Part shown: positions 1 through 7,754 of the stretch, piece by piece | Position numbering within the stretch: the stretch's first letter is position 1 | Layout: every line of letters starts with the position of its first letter | Made by a program: the position numbers and the translations under genes | From: Baffinella frigidus | Taxonomy: Eukaryota; Cryptophyceae; Cryptomonadales; Baffinellaceae | Assembly (NCBI GenBank): GCA_026770585.1 | Contig: MU646527.1 | Coordinates: forward strand, 167,712-178,657 | Length of the DNA: 10,946 nucleotides | Direction: 5' to 3' | Notes under the pieces: generated by a model | Seen by the model: only the letters and a program-made list of their open reading frames with translations | The model's database searches: none | What the model was told of the DNA's origin: nothing

Positions 1-1706
1 CCCCAAACCCCAAATCCCTAAACCCTAAATCACAAAACCCTAAACCCTGAACCCTCAACCCTGAACCCTAAACCCAAAACCCTAAACCCTAAACCCTTAT
101 CCCTAAACCTCAAACCCGCAACACTTAACCCAACAAACCTAAACCCTGAATGAGAAACCTTAAACCCTAAACCCTGAATCCCAAACCCTCAACCTTACAC
201 ACAAAACAGTACAACCTAAACCCTAAACTCTAGACCTTCAACCCTGAACCCCATGTAGTAAACCCTACACCCTTCACTCTAAAACCTAAACTCTCAACAA
301 AGACCCCAAAACCCTAAACCCTAAACCCTGAACCCTGAATCCTAGACCCTAAACCTTAAACCCTGAATCCTAGACCCTAAACAAAACAAGCCACTCAACA
401 ATCATCACAAAACCCTGCACCCTGAACCATCAACCCTGAACCCTGAACTCTGAACCCTCAACCCTGAATCGCAAAACTTGAACCCTGAACCTTAAACCCT
501 GAACCCTAACCCCTCAATACTAAACACTTAACCCTACAATCTAAAATCAAATACCTGAAACCTACAACCCAACACCAAAAAATTAAACCCAAATCCCTAA
601 ACCTTAAACCCTGAACCCTGAACCCCACACCCTAAATCCCAAATCCTAAAGCTACACCCTAAACCCTGAACCCTAAACCCTGGACCCCAAACCCTAAAAC
701 CTAAACCCTAAACCCTGAACCCTGAACCCTAAACCCTACACACCAAACCCTAAACCCTGAATCCTAAACCCTGAAATCCTAAAACCTAAATCTTCAACCC
801 TCAATCGTAAACCCTGAGCCATAAACCCCGAACCCTGACCACAAAACCCCAAACAATGAACCCGCAACCTTCAACCCTAAAAACTGAATACTGAACACTA
901 AACACTAAACACTAAATCCCAAACCTTAATATCTGAACCCTGAACCCTGAATCCCAAACCAGCATCCCTAAATTCTGGACCCTGAACCCTGAACCCCAAC
1001 ACTCAATACTAAACACAAAACAATAACCACTGAACCCTAATCACGTAAACACTGAACACTCAACATCAAACACCAAACACTACACCCTAAACCCTAAACC
1101 CTAAACTCTGAACCCTGAACCCTGAACCCTAAAACCTAAACCCTGAACCGTAAACCCTACATCCTGAACCCTTAACCCTCAACCCTAAACTTTGAACCCT
1201 ACACTCCAAATCCTGAAACACAACCCCGAAACAATGAAACCTGAACTCTAGACCCTAAACCTCAAACCTCAAACCCTCAACCCTACACACTACACCCTAA
1301 ACCTCAAACCCCACACCCTACACCCCAAAAAGTAAACCCTGCACCCTGCACCCCGCACCCTAAACCTCAAACACTGCACCCTACACCCAAACAAACCTCA
1401 ACTGTAAACAAGAAACCGCAAACCATCAACCATTAACCTTCAACTCTAAACTCTTAACCCTAAACACTGAACACTGAACCCTTAACACTTAACCCTAAAC
1501 ATTGAACCCTCACCTCTAAACCCAAAACCCAAAACCCTAAACCCGAAACCCTAAACCCCAGCACCCTGAACCCTAAAACTTAAACCCTCAACCTTAAACC
1601 CTAAACCCTAACCCCCAAAATCCTAAACTCTAAACCCTCAACCCTAAACCCTCAACCCCAAACCCTAAACCCTAAACCCCAACCCCCAAAACCCTAAACC
1701 CTAAAC
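1..1706. repeat. Degenerate telomere-like repeat tract (CCCTAAA / CCCTGAA)
   Basis: The tract is built from imperfect 7-mers of CCCTAAA with frequent CCCTGAA, CCCTCAA, CCCCAAA and CACTAAA variants. Perfect runs are short (two to four units), so this is not an active uniform telomere but an eroded subtelomeric or proximal-telomere array. The C-rich strand reads 5'->3' on the plus strand, the orientation expected if the chromosome end lies to the left of the window. No open frame of note occurs here and G/C strand asymmetry is extreme. The tract stops abruptly near 1706, where GC-rich foldback sequence begins. Confidence 0.93.
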
Positions 1707-1708
1707 TC

Positions 1709-2060
1709 CGCGGTGCTCCTGTACCGGAGGACCCTAGGGCGGCGCGTTCCGTATTAACGAGTGGCGCCAACTGCTCGAGAATAACCCCTGTATAGCACCT
1801 TTATGATCATCCTAGGGCCATAGGCGTAGGTCCACCGTAGGGGAATGGGGGGGGCAGCGTCTTGTGAGTGAAGTAACCCTCCACATGGGGATAAATGATG
1901 TAATACAGAATATGGTCTCCCATGGAGTGAGAGCTTGCAGTAGAGGGGTTGCTCGTTAATATGGACACTCACCGCCCCTGGGGGTTTCTAATAACCTAGG
2001 ACCAGCTCTACCGTAGCACCCTAGGGGGGGGGGGGTCCTAGATTTTGAGAAACTCCTGCA
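1709..2060. repeat. Degenerate foldback (MITE-like) cluster
   Basis: This stretch has no supportable gene. An inverted repeat pairs about 1734-1761 with about 1952-1982; the core ATTAACGAG at 1753-1761 is exactly complementary to 1952-1960. Between the arms lies a CCTAGGGCC...CATAGGC...ACCGTAGGGG segment near 1811-1845, resembling the central part of the foldback family seen at 2242-2493 and 8300-8751. G/C homopolymers (eight Gs near 1850, eleven near 2026) are typical of that family. It is probably an old, partly nested copy. Confidence 0.5.
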
Positions 2061-2097
2061 GGCCTCAAAGCATGTGAGCCCAGCACCACACTACCAG

Positions 2098-2132
2098 GGG
2101 TGTGAGATGTTGCACGGGTGTGAGATGTTGCA
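2098..2132. repeat. 17-bp tandem duplication
   Basis: GGGTGTGAGATGTTGCA occurs at 2098-2114 and again at 2116-2132, identical and separated by one base. The flank has no gene. It is probably a replication-slippage duplication. Confidence 0.85.
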
Positions 2133-2241
2133 AGCTGCAAATGTATTCAATCAGAGCGAACTCGCCTTTTTCGCGTAAGCAGACACGCTCGCGAGAACAA
2201 TATGCAGGGGTTTCTCGAATACAAGAACCCTCTACGGATAG

Positions 2242-2373
2242 CAGGGGTACCTTGCTCATAAGGAGGGGCACCCCCCCTACATGTAGTGTTACCTAGGATC
2301 CTACAGCAGGCCTATCTATACCCCAAAGATTTTTCTAGGGGGGGCGCGGCTCCTTGTGAGCGAGGCACCCCTG
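2242..2373. mobile_element. Foldback MITE-like element, copy 1
   Basis: The left end starts CAGGGGTACCTTGCTCATAA and the right end is its near-complement, closing with GAGCGAGGCACCCCTG. The 132-bp element encodes no protein. TA follows the right end directly at 2374-2375, and TA sits one base outside the left end. The ends match those of the elements at 2376-2493, 8300-8497 and 8635-8751. A non-autonomous DNA transposon (MITE) is the simplest reading; no transposase is visible in the window. Confidence 0.7.
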
Positions 2374-2375
2374 TA

Positions 2376-2493
2376 CATGGGTGTCATGCTCATAAGAAAC
2401 TGCCCCCTGCCCCCTAAGACCACCATAGGGCCCTAGGCATAGGCCTACTGTGGGGTCCTAGGGGGTGTCTTTCTCATGGGCGAGGCACTCCTG
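2376..2493. mobile_element. Foldback MITE-like element, copy 2
   Basis: This copy lies directly next to copy 1, sharing the TA at 2374-2375. The left end (CATGGGTGTCATGCTCATAA) is diverged; the right end reads TCATGGGCGAGGCACTCCTG. The centre holds the family signature CATAGGGCCCTAGGCATAGG, which is itself nearly palindromic. Two copies abutting at TA suggests one inserted beside the other, or a composite unit. Confidence 0.65.
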
Positions 2494-2551
2494 CACTCGA
2501 GATACCCCTCGAGTGTCGCATTCAATGGCTCCCCTTTACAGAACCAGTTCC

Positions 2552-2596
2552 GGTGTCCGCCTATGTTGGGAGCTCGAAGAACCTGAAGGACCTAAA
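2552..2596. repeat. 45-bp dispersed repeat, copy 1
   Basis: The segment from GGTGTCCGCC to GACCTAAA matches 7710-7754 at 44 of 45 positions, in the same orientation. This copy lies about 60 bp beyond the stop codon of the minus-strand ART-ankyrin gene, so it may fall in its 3' untranslated region. A shorter related piece occurs near 8273-8299. Its high identity against decayed surroundings suggests recent spread or selection. Confidence 0.8.
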
Positions 2597-2654
2597 CGAA
2601 CTGTTCCGAGGCCAGGAGTCACTGGAGCATCTGCGCACCCTGGCCCGCCCTCGA

Positions 2655-5600
2655 CTAGGACAACAAGGCCACCAGCGCAGTACGACCCCTGTGCCTCAAT
2701 CGAGCCAGGCACAGCGGCGTGTCGCCACGCTTGTTCTTCGCCTCCTTGTCCGCCCCCGCCGCACGCAGCGCCCGCACCACCGCCTCGTGGCCCTTCCACG
2801 CCGCATTATGCAGCGGCGTTTCTCCAGCGCTGTCCTTCGCATCCTTGCCCCCCCCCGCCGCAAGCAGCGCAAGAGCCAACGACTCGATACCCTTTCCAGC
2901 AGCAAGATTGAGCGGCGTGTCCCCATGCTCGTTCTTTGCCTCCGTGTTTGTCCCCGCCCCAACAAGTGCCAGCGCTAACGATTCGAGACCCTGGGAAACA
3001 GCCAGATGCAGCGGCGTGTCTCCGTACGTGTTCTGCGCGTCCTTGTCCGCTCCCGCCGCAACAAGCGCCCGCGCCACCGCCAAGTGGCCATTCGCGGCCG
3101 CCCAGTGCAGCGGCGTGTCTCCATCGTCTGTCTTCGCATCCTTGTCCGCCCCCGCCGCAACCAACGCCACCGCCAACGCCTCGTGGCCCTCCTGCGCAAC
3201 CACATGCAGCGGCGTGTTTCCGTCCCTGTTCTTGACGTCGACAACCCTGCCAGCATCCCGCGTAGCAATCACCTCCGCCAGCGTGGCCCGTGAATCGTCT
3301 GCCACCGCCCAGTGCAGGACCGTCCCCCCGTTCTCATCTCGCAGGCTCAGCACCGCATCTTCGTCCGCCTTGGTTTTCAACCGCTCCCACTTCGACCCCT
3401 CGTACCCCGCCAGCGCCGCCCAGAACGAGTACACCGTGCTGAAAGCATCCAGCGGCAGACCACGCAGCATCATCCTCCTCCCCCCCTCGCCCCCCGCCTC
3501 GATGAGCGCGTCAGCCTTGCGAGCCACCAGTACCTTGACCTGCACCCCCGCGCTCAACCGTGTCATTCACGAGGGCCAGCCAGCTACCCCCCCAAGCCGT
3601 CACACCCTTCACTTGCAAGCGACTCTTCACATGCTGTCCGCGCCCGCCTCGACCAGCGCCAGCCCCAACTCCTGGAGACCAGTCAACAACAGCGGCGTGG
3701 GTCAGTTGCTTGACGCAACTTTGTCCCCGCCCCCAGCCTCAATCAGCGGGCAATGGCAGTGCCCTCACCTGCACGGCTTCTTGCAGCATCTTGGAATACT
3801 CGCTGTCGTCGTTGAACTCCTCCACGCTCCGCCCCTCATGCCTCTCCATCAGGACCCGCCCCTCCCCCACTGTCCTCCCAACTGCCTCCACCAGCTCCTC
3901 CCGTTTCGCATCGCCAACAGACCCCACCTTCTCCATTACTGTAAGCTCCGCCTCCGACATCAGGTTGTCGCACATCGCCACATGCAGCGTCTTCCGGCGC
4001 TCTTGCAGCTGGTCGATCGTCAGCCCCTAGGTTTAGGGTTTTGGGTTTAGGGTTTAAGGTGTAGGGTTTAGGATTTAGGGTTTGAGATTTGGGGTTTAAT
4101 GTTGAGGATTTAGGGCTTGAGGTTTAGAGGTTACGGTTTGGGTTTAGGGTTTGAGGTTTAGGGTTTGGGGTTTAGGGTTTAAGGTTTGGGGTTTGGGGTT
4201 TAGGGTTTAGGGTTTAGGGTTTAGGGCTGAGGGTTTAGGGTTTAAGGTTTCGGGGTTAGAGTTTAGGGTTTGGGGTTTAGGGTTCAGGGTTTAGGGTTCA
4301 GGGTTTGGGGTTCAGGGTTTGGGGTTTAGGGTTCAGGGTGTAGGGTTTAGGGTTTAGGGTTTAGGGTTCAGAGTTTAGGGTTTAGGGTTGAGGTTTTAGT
4401 GTTTAGTGTTTAGTGTTTAGTGTTTAGGGTTCAGAGTTTAGGGGTTGCCTTGAGGTTCACGTTCACACGCAGCTGGCACACGTTCACCGCCCCCCGCGTT
4501 GTCTGCATCATGAGCGGCTCCCCAACCACCTCGAGGTTCGATAGTGGAGGCAGCAGAACCTCATCCTCCCCCGGGAACTGGCTGATCCAGCGGAGCGTCG
4601 CCCCGCGGTCGACCTGGCCCAGCTGGATCTCGAACAGCGTCGGCCTGCAGATAGAGACAGAGAGAAAGAGAGAGAGCGAGAGAGAGAAAGAGAGTTCATT
4701 GTTGACGACCAAGAGACCCAGATCCACTGCATCACTGCTCAGTACCACTGTGAGAGCCTGGATCCACAGTCCGCGCGCCATGGGCGTACGAACACCCCGT
4801 CCCAGGTAGCTTCAAATCTACCTGCCTGGGCAGAGACCTGACAAGAAAGTCTTGAACAAGTGCTCCGTCCCACTGAGGGCAGCATCAACCGGATCCAGGT
4901 GTTGGCAACGCGTCCGGCACCCCAGGGTTACCGCTCAACCCTCACACTCTGCCAGGATGCAGCAACGCCGGCAGGGAATGACTCAGAAAGAGACGGGGGG
5001 GGGCAGAGAGCAAAGGTCGCACCTGCCCTTGCTCATGTCGATGTACTTCAGCGCCTGCTCCTTGCTCGTCGACGTCGACAGGAACCCAAGTTCCACCCCT
5101 CCGCGGCACCCGTACTCATCCGACACCCCAAACGCCTCCGGCAGAAGAACCCCGGACATCCCCCGGTAAACCTTGCCCCCCTCTGGCAGCGGGGTGACCC
5201 ACGCGACCTTCTTGAGAGCGCTCGCGATCGCGTGGATCGTTGTCGTGTACTTCGCCGGCATCGAAAGCCGCGTCCCACCCCCCTTCGTGGCCTTTCGCGA
5301 GCGAGCGAGCGAGCGAGAAAGTGAGAGAGCGAGAGAGCCGGCTTTCTCCATCCTGGCCTCATTCAGGCCGCGCAGATGCTGGTTGTACTTCTGGAACGCC
5401 GGGCCAGTGTACAGCCGGAGCGCGATCACCTCCACGAGCGTCAGCCCCGCTTTCTCGGTCATCTCATGCTTCATGTAGTCCTCGCACATGACGTTGCCAT
5501 GCCGGTCCAGGTTGTTCACAAACACTTGACCGTCGGGCCCCTTGGTCACGATGTGCTGCCACTCCTCCTTATCGCTCGTAACGATGCCTGGTGTCGGGTT

Positions 5601-6568
5601 GGCGGGTTTGAGGACTCAACGATTGAACGTTCATTTCAGGAGGAGATCACGGCAGGGTGTGAGTTTTTAGAATCAGGGAGTCGGAGTCAGGGTCGCGTGC
5701 CTTTTTTGTTTGATGGGGAGAACTTCTCCGTGGACGCGTGCTCCCGCATCATCGCCTCGAACACGTGCACGTCAGGAAGCCCCACGTACCCCTCCAGCCC
5801 CATGCCAAACAGCTCCAGGCTCCCGTACTTGCCATCCACAAACTTGCAGCTCCCCAGACCTGCATCTGCCTCCTTCGCGGCGTTGGTGCCAGCCTTCCAC
5901 GTCTCCACTGCCCCCACTACCCTCGCGGCCATCTCCACCGCGGCAGCCTGAAAACGCTCCGCAATCGTCTCCTCGGAGAGCTGCGCCAGGACGGTCATAG
6001 TTTCGCCCTCTTCTGCAGAGTCCGGGAGGATGTGCGCCAGGATGCTGTGCGCCAGCACCTCACCGCACCCCAGCGACACCAGCATCGCGGTCAGATTCTG
6101 CACCTTCCGCGCCCGCGCCGCATCTTCGCCCGCTTCCGCACCGAACAATTCCTCCACACCCTCCATCGGCGCCGAGCCCCCCGCTGCGTCAGATTTCGTG
6201 GCGGTCTCTTCCATCGGCTGGTCCACTCGCTCCCACGCCTCGGTGCGGCTGCTTGCAAGCACGGCATTCTCCTTGTTGGTGCTTTGCAGGTCGTTGACCT
6301 TCCGCGCCGGCGCCGCATCTTCGCCCGCTTCCGGACCCTCGCCAGCCACGCACGAATCTCTTCGCGGCGCTCTGAGCAGCCGGGAGAGAGGTTGGAAGAG
6401 GGACGGAAGCCGAGAACAAGACGGGTCTCGATTTTGGCTCAGCTGATCAGAAGAAGGGTCTCGACGGCTCGTCTGACCACAACGGAAACTCAGCTGACCA
6501 GCCTCTGACCAGACCTCGATTCGCGGCTTTTTAAGGTCTTGTCCAGATGTCGCCCGAATCGAGGCCAC
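2655..6568 (-). CDS. ADP-ribosyltransferase (R-S-E class) with C-terminal ankyrin repeats, 5 exons
   Basis: My minus-strand model joins 6568-5701, 5614-5023, 4644-4449, 4026-3769 and 3539-2655. Phases agree at every junction, giving 2799 nt (932 aa) ending in TAG. Residues below use this long model. The ART core lies at about 430-530: YRGM (R440), FLSTS (S469), then LFEI and GEDE (E513, E515), the R-S-ExE triad of NAD-dependent mono-ADP-ribosyltransferases, followed by the PPL and LEVVG typical after ExE. Exon 4 is a helical linker. Exon 5 holds about seven ankyrin repeats (GDTPLH...GADK pattern, period 33 aa), normally a protein-binding scaffold. The inferred role is modifying a protein (or other acceptor) chosen by the ankyrin region. 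No signal peptide or membrane segment is seen, so it is probably cytosolic or nuclear. The N-terminus is unsure: 6568 is a GTG preceded by an in-frame stop. The first in-frame ATG is at 6214-6212, giving 814 aa and keeping all domains. An upstream exon is also possible. It appears intact rather than a pseudogene. Confidence 0.8.
3540..3768 (-). other. Intron 4 of the ART-ankyrin gene (GT-AG) with a decayed ankyrin repeat
   Basis: The donor is GTGCAG|GTGAGG at 3768 and the acceptor GGGTGCAG at 3542-3540; phase 0 is kept and 229 nt removed. Inside, at about 3745-3630 on the minus strand, translation resembles an ankyrin repeat (PTPLLLTGLQ ... LALVEAGADS) but carries in-frame TGA stops before and after. 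It reads as a former exon now left in the intron. Confidence 0.75.
4027..4448 (-). other. Intron 3 of the ART-ankyrin gene, made of telomere-like repeat (probable GC-AG)
   Basis: Exon 3 coding ends at CTCAAG|GCAACC and then meets a TGA inside the repeat. Exon 4 begins after CCTAAACCTAG (AG at 4028-4027) and continues the family-like sequence in phase 0. The whole 422-nt interior is degenerate CCCTAAA on the sense strand. CAAG|GC fits the strong flanking consensus of GC-AG introns. A GT donor at AAC|GTGAAC, nine bases upstream (phase 0), is possible but a poorer match. Confidence 0.7.
4029..4443. repeat. Interstitial telomere-like block (TTTAGGG on plus)
   Basis: About 415 bp of TTTAGGG with TTCAGGG, TTTGGGG and TTTAGTG variants, the longest clean run near 4199-4226. 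The orientation is opposite to the tract at 1-1706. The block coincides with intron 3 of the ART-ankyrin gene almost to the base on both sides; both candidate splice sites sit at its edges. Confidence 0.93.
4645..5022 (-). other. Intron 2 of the ART-ankyrin gene (GT-AG), splitting the ART domain
   Basis: The donor is GCAG|GTGCGA at 5022 and the acceptor is CTGCAG at 4646-4645. A long CT-rich tract (about 4695-4651 on the minus strand) sits directly before the acceptor, as expected of a polypyrimidine tract. Exon phase 2 is restored exactly, and the conserved order STSTS ... LFEI ... ExE is rebuilt across the junction. Length is 378 nt. The tract is also a (GA)n-like microsatellite on the plus strand. 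Confidence 0.88.
5293..5340 (-). repeat. GAGC/GAGA microsatellite within the ART coding exon
   Basis: On the plus strand GAGC repeats about five times, followed by GA-rich sequence. On the coding strand it is CT-rich and adds a Ser/Leu/Arg-rich stretch (about residues 382-400) between the LRG helix and the TTIHAI motif of the ART domain. It is in frame with no stop. It resembles the pyrimidine tract of intron 2, so it could be a short unrecognised intron, but no good donor is seen. Confidence 0.75.
5615..5700 (-). other. Intron 1 of the ART-ankyrin gene (probable GC-AG)
   Basis: Exon 1 runs into a stop a few codons past AAAAAAG|GCACGC, and exon 2 is opened upstream by an in-frame TGA. Splicing at the GC (5700-5699) and the AG of GTTGAG (5616-5615) joins phase 1 to phase 1 and removes 86 nt. 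No GT donor occurs before the in-frame stop. An acceptor slightly downstream is possible, so the exact boundary is inferred. Confidence 0.55.
6102..6138. repeat. 37-bp direct repeat in exon 1, copy A
   Basis: This matches 6297-6333 at 36 of 37 bases, offset 195 bp. Both copies are in frame and encode EAGEDAA-ARKV in the N-terminal region of the ART-ankyrin protein. Because 195 is a multiple of three, duplication or deletion between copies would keep the frame. Confidence 0.9.
6297..6333. repeat. 37-bp direct repeat in exon 1, copy B
   Basis: Partner of 6102-6138 with a single mismatch. It lies upstream of the first in-frame ATG at 6214-6212, so only copy A would be translated if that ATG is the true start; in the longer model both are. 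Confidence 0.9.
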
Positions 6569-7016
6569 CCTGGTACAAACCAGCCCCGAAAGCGACCTTC
6601 AAGATCTCGTAAAGTCCGCCAGCTCTGGGTCAGAGAAAAAAAAGGCCGGCATTTTGCGCTCGGCTGCTGTACAACGTTCATTAAAGCTCCATAAGCTCCA
6701 TAAGCTGCTGCGTCGCCCCGCAGCCCGCAGTGCACAGAGTGGCTGGGGCTCTCAGGGGAAGACGTCTCCCTGGTAATGTTCGCCTCTTTCCCGGCCAGGG
6801 CCAAGAGTCCGCACCCACCTGCACGTCCTTCTCTCTCGCGCGCGCTCTGCCTGTCAGGGTTTGGGGCTTGGGGCGGAGGGCTTGGGGTGCAGGTTTCATG
6901 GGTCTGCCTTCGAAGCCACGCAACTGTGTTGGTGCACACCCCCAAAACTTGCGGACACGTTTGCTGGACCAGCCCTCACACGTGAACCACGCGGATTGTT
7001 GAAGCTCTTTAGGTCC
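6569..7016. other. Upstream flank of the ART-ankyrin gene, no gene supported
   Basis: Open frames here have no recognisable family and cross low-complexity DNA. Visible features are a 9-bp tandem AGCTCCATA at 6685-6693 and 6694-6702, a CTCTCTCGCGCGCGCTC stretch near 6831-6847, and a G-rich telomere-like remnant at about 6854-6900. The gene's promoter should lie in or near here, but no confident TATA or initiator can be named. Confidence 0.5.
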
Positions 7017-7017
7017 A

Positions 7018-7204
7018 TCCTAAACCCTCAATTCGTAACCCTTATCCGTTGCTCTATTCAAAACCCCAAACCCCAACCCCTTGGCTAAACCAGGCATTTG
7101 GTTCACTTCGGAGGGCTGGTGGGACCTGCCGACTGAGCAAAACTCAACCCCCAAACCCTAAACTCCAAACCCGAACCCCCCCAAACCCCTGCCCCAAACC
7201 CTAG
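7018..7204. repeat. Scattered CCCTAAA / CCCCAAA remnants
   Basis: Two patches, about 7018-7086 and 7145-7204, hold broken telomere-like 7-mers in C-strand orientation, separated by unrelated sequence around 7090-7140. Decay is stronger than in the other blocks, suggesting an older or fragmented insertion. Confidence 0.7.
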
Positions 7205-7709
7205 CAGCTTCGGCAAAACGCTTGGTGTACTTGAAAAGCTGATCTTTCAGTAGGCTTTCGCCGCGCTGTCCTTTTCGATGCTAGAAGACGGGTCCGGGCC
7301 GCAGCAGTGTTGAGGGTTAAGCCGGTGGTACAGGCCCCGAACCCTCGAGGCCTACCTCTCCCCTGGCTTCAGCTGGCCCCTAAAGAACACATCAAGGATA
7401 GCCCCCAGGGGGGGGTCCAACGGTGCACCCGCTCTGCAGGTGAAGCCCGTCGGGGGGCTGGGACCTTGCCGCTTGTGAGATCGACGCCGCCGCTGGGGAG
7501 ACAGACGCTCGCTTCGCTGGGGACGGACACACGCCGCCCATCAGGACCGGGGACTGACGCCGCCGGGGAGAGGCGCCGCTTGGGAAGCCATCCCTTACGT
7601 GGCCAGGGAGTCATATGTGACCCTTGACAGGTCCTAGGCTCCTAAGTATGCCCTACGGCAGGAGCCTATTGGCTACTGGCCGCTTGAGGGATAGATCGGG
7701 AGCTGGCGA
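7205..7709. other. GC-rich stretch without a supported gene
   Basis: A plus-strand open frame at 7307-7627 has no family features and looks incidental. About 7482-7590 shows a degenerate internal periodicity: GACGCCGCCG or ACGCC variants followed by GGGGA, recurring roughly every 25-30 bp. From 7630 on, CCTAGG-rich sequence related to the foldback elements appears. Confidence 0.45.
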
Positions 7710-7754
7710 GGTGTCCGCCTATGTTGGGAGCTCGAAGAACCTCAAGGACCTAAA
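7710..7754. repeat. 45-bp dispersed repeat, copy 2
   Basis: Same orientation as 2552-2596, differing only by C for G at one position. The flanks on both sides are unrelated to those of copy 1, so this is a dispersed unit rather than part of a long segmental duplication. Confidence 0.8.

Noticed and set aside
1-1706. A functional chromosome terminus
   Set aside because: Repeats are too degenerate and the window gives no evidence of an end; subtelomeric or interstitial repeat is the safer reading.
2465-4050. Several long plus-strand open frames, up to 443 aa at 2719-4050
   Set aside because: They are Pro/Ser/Ala-rich or Arg-rich shadows of the GC-rich ankyrin exons on the minus strand, which give recognisable repeats in their own frame.
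4431-4781. A stand-alone 116-aa minus-strand gene
   Set aside because: Its N-terminal part is the CT-rich end of intron 2 and its last codons are telomere repeat; only the middle, exon 3 of the ART gene, is coding.
2655-6568. Calling the ART-ankyrin locus a pseudogene because no single frame spans it
   Set aside because: Five segments join in exact phase with plausible splice sites, and the catalytic motifs are intact.
6490-6945. 151-aa minus-strand open frame upstream of the ART gene
   Set aside because: It overlaps the ART exon 1 frame, covers low-complexity sequence and shows no domain.
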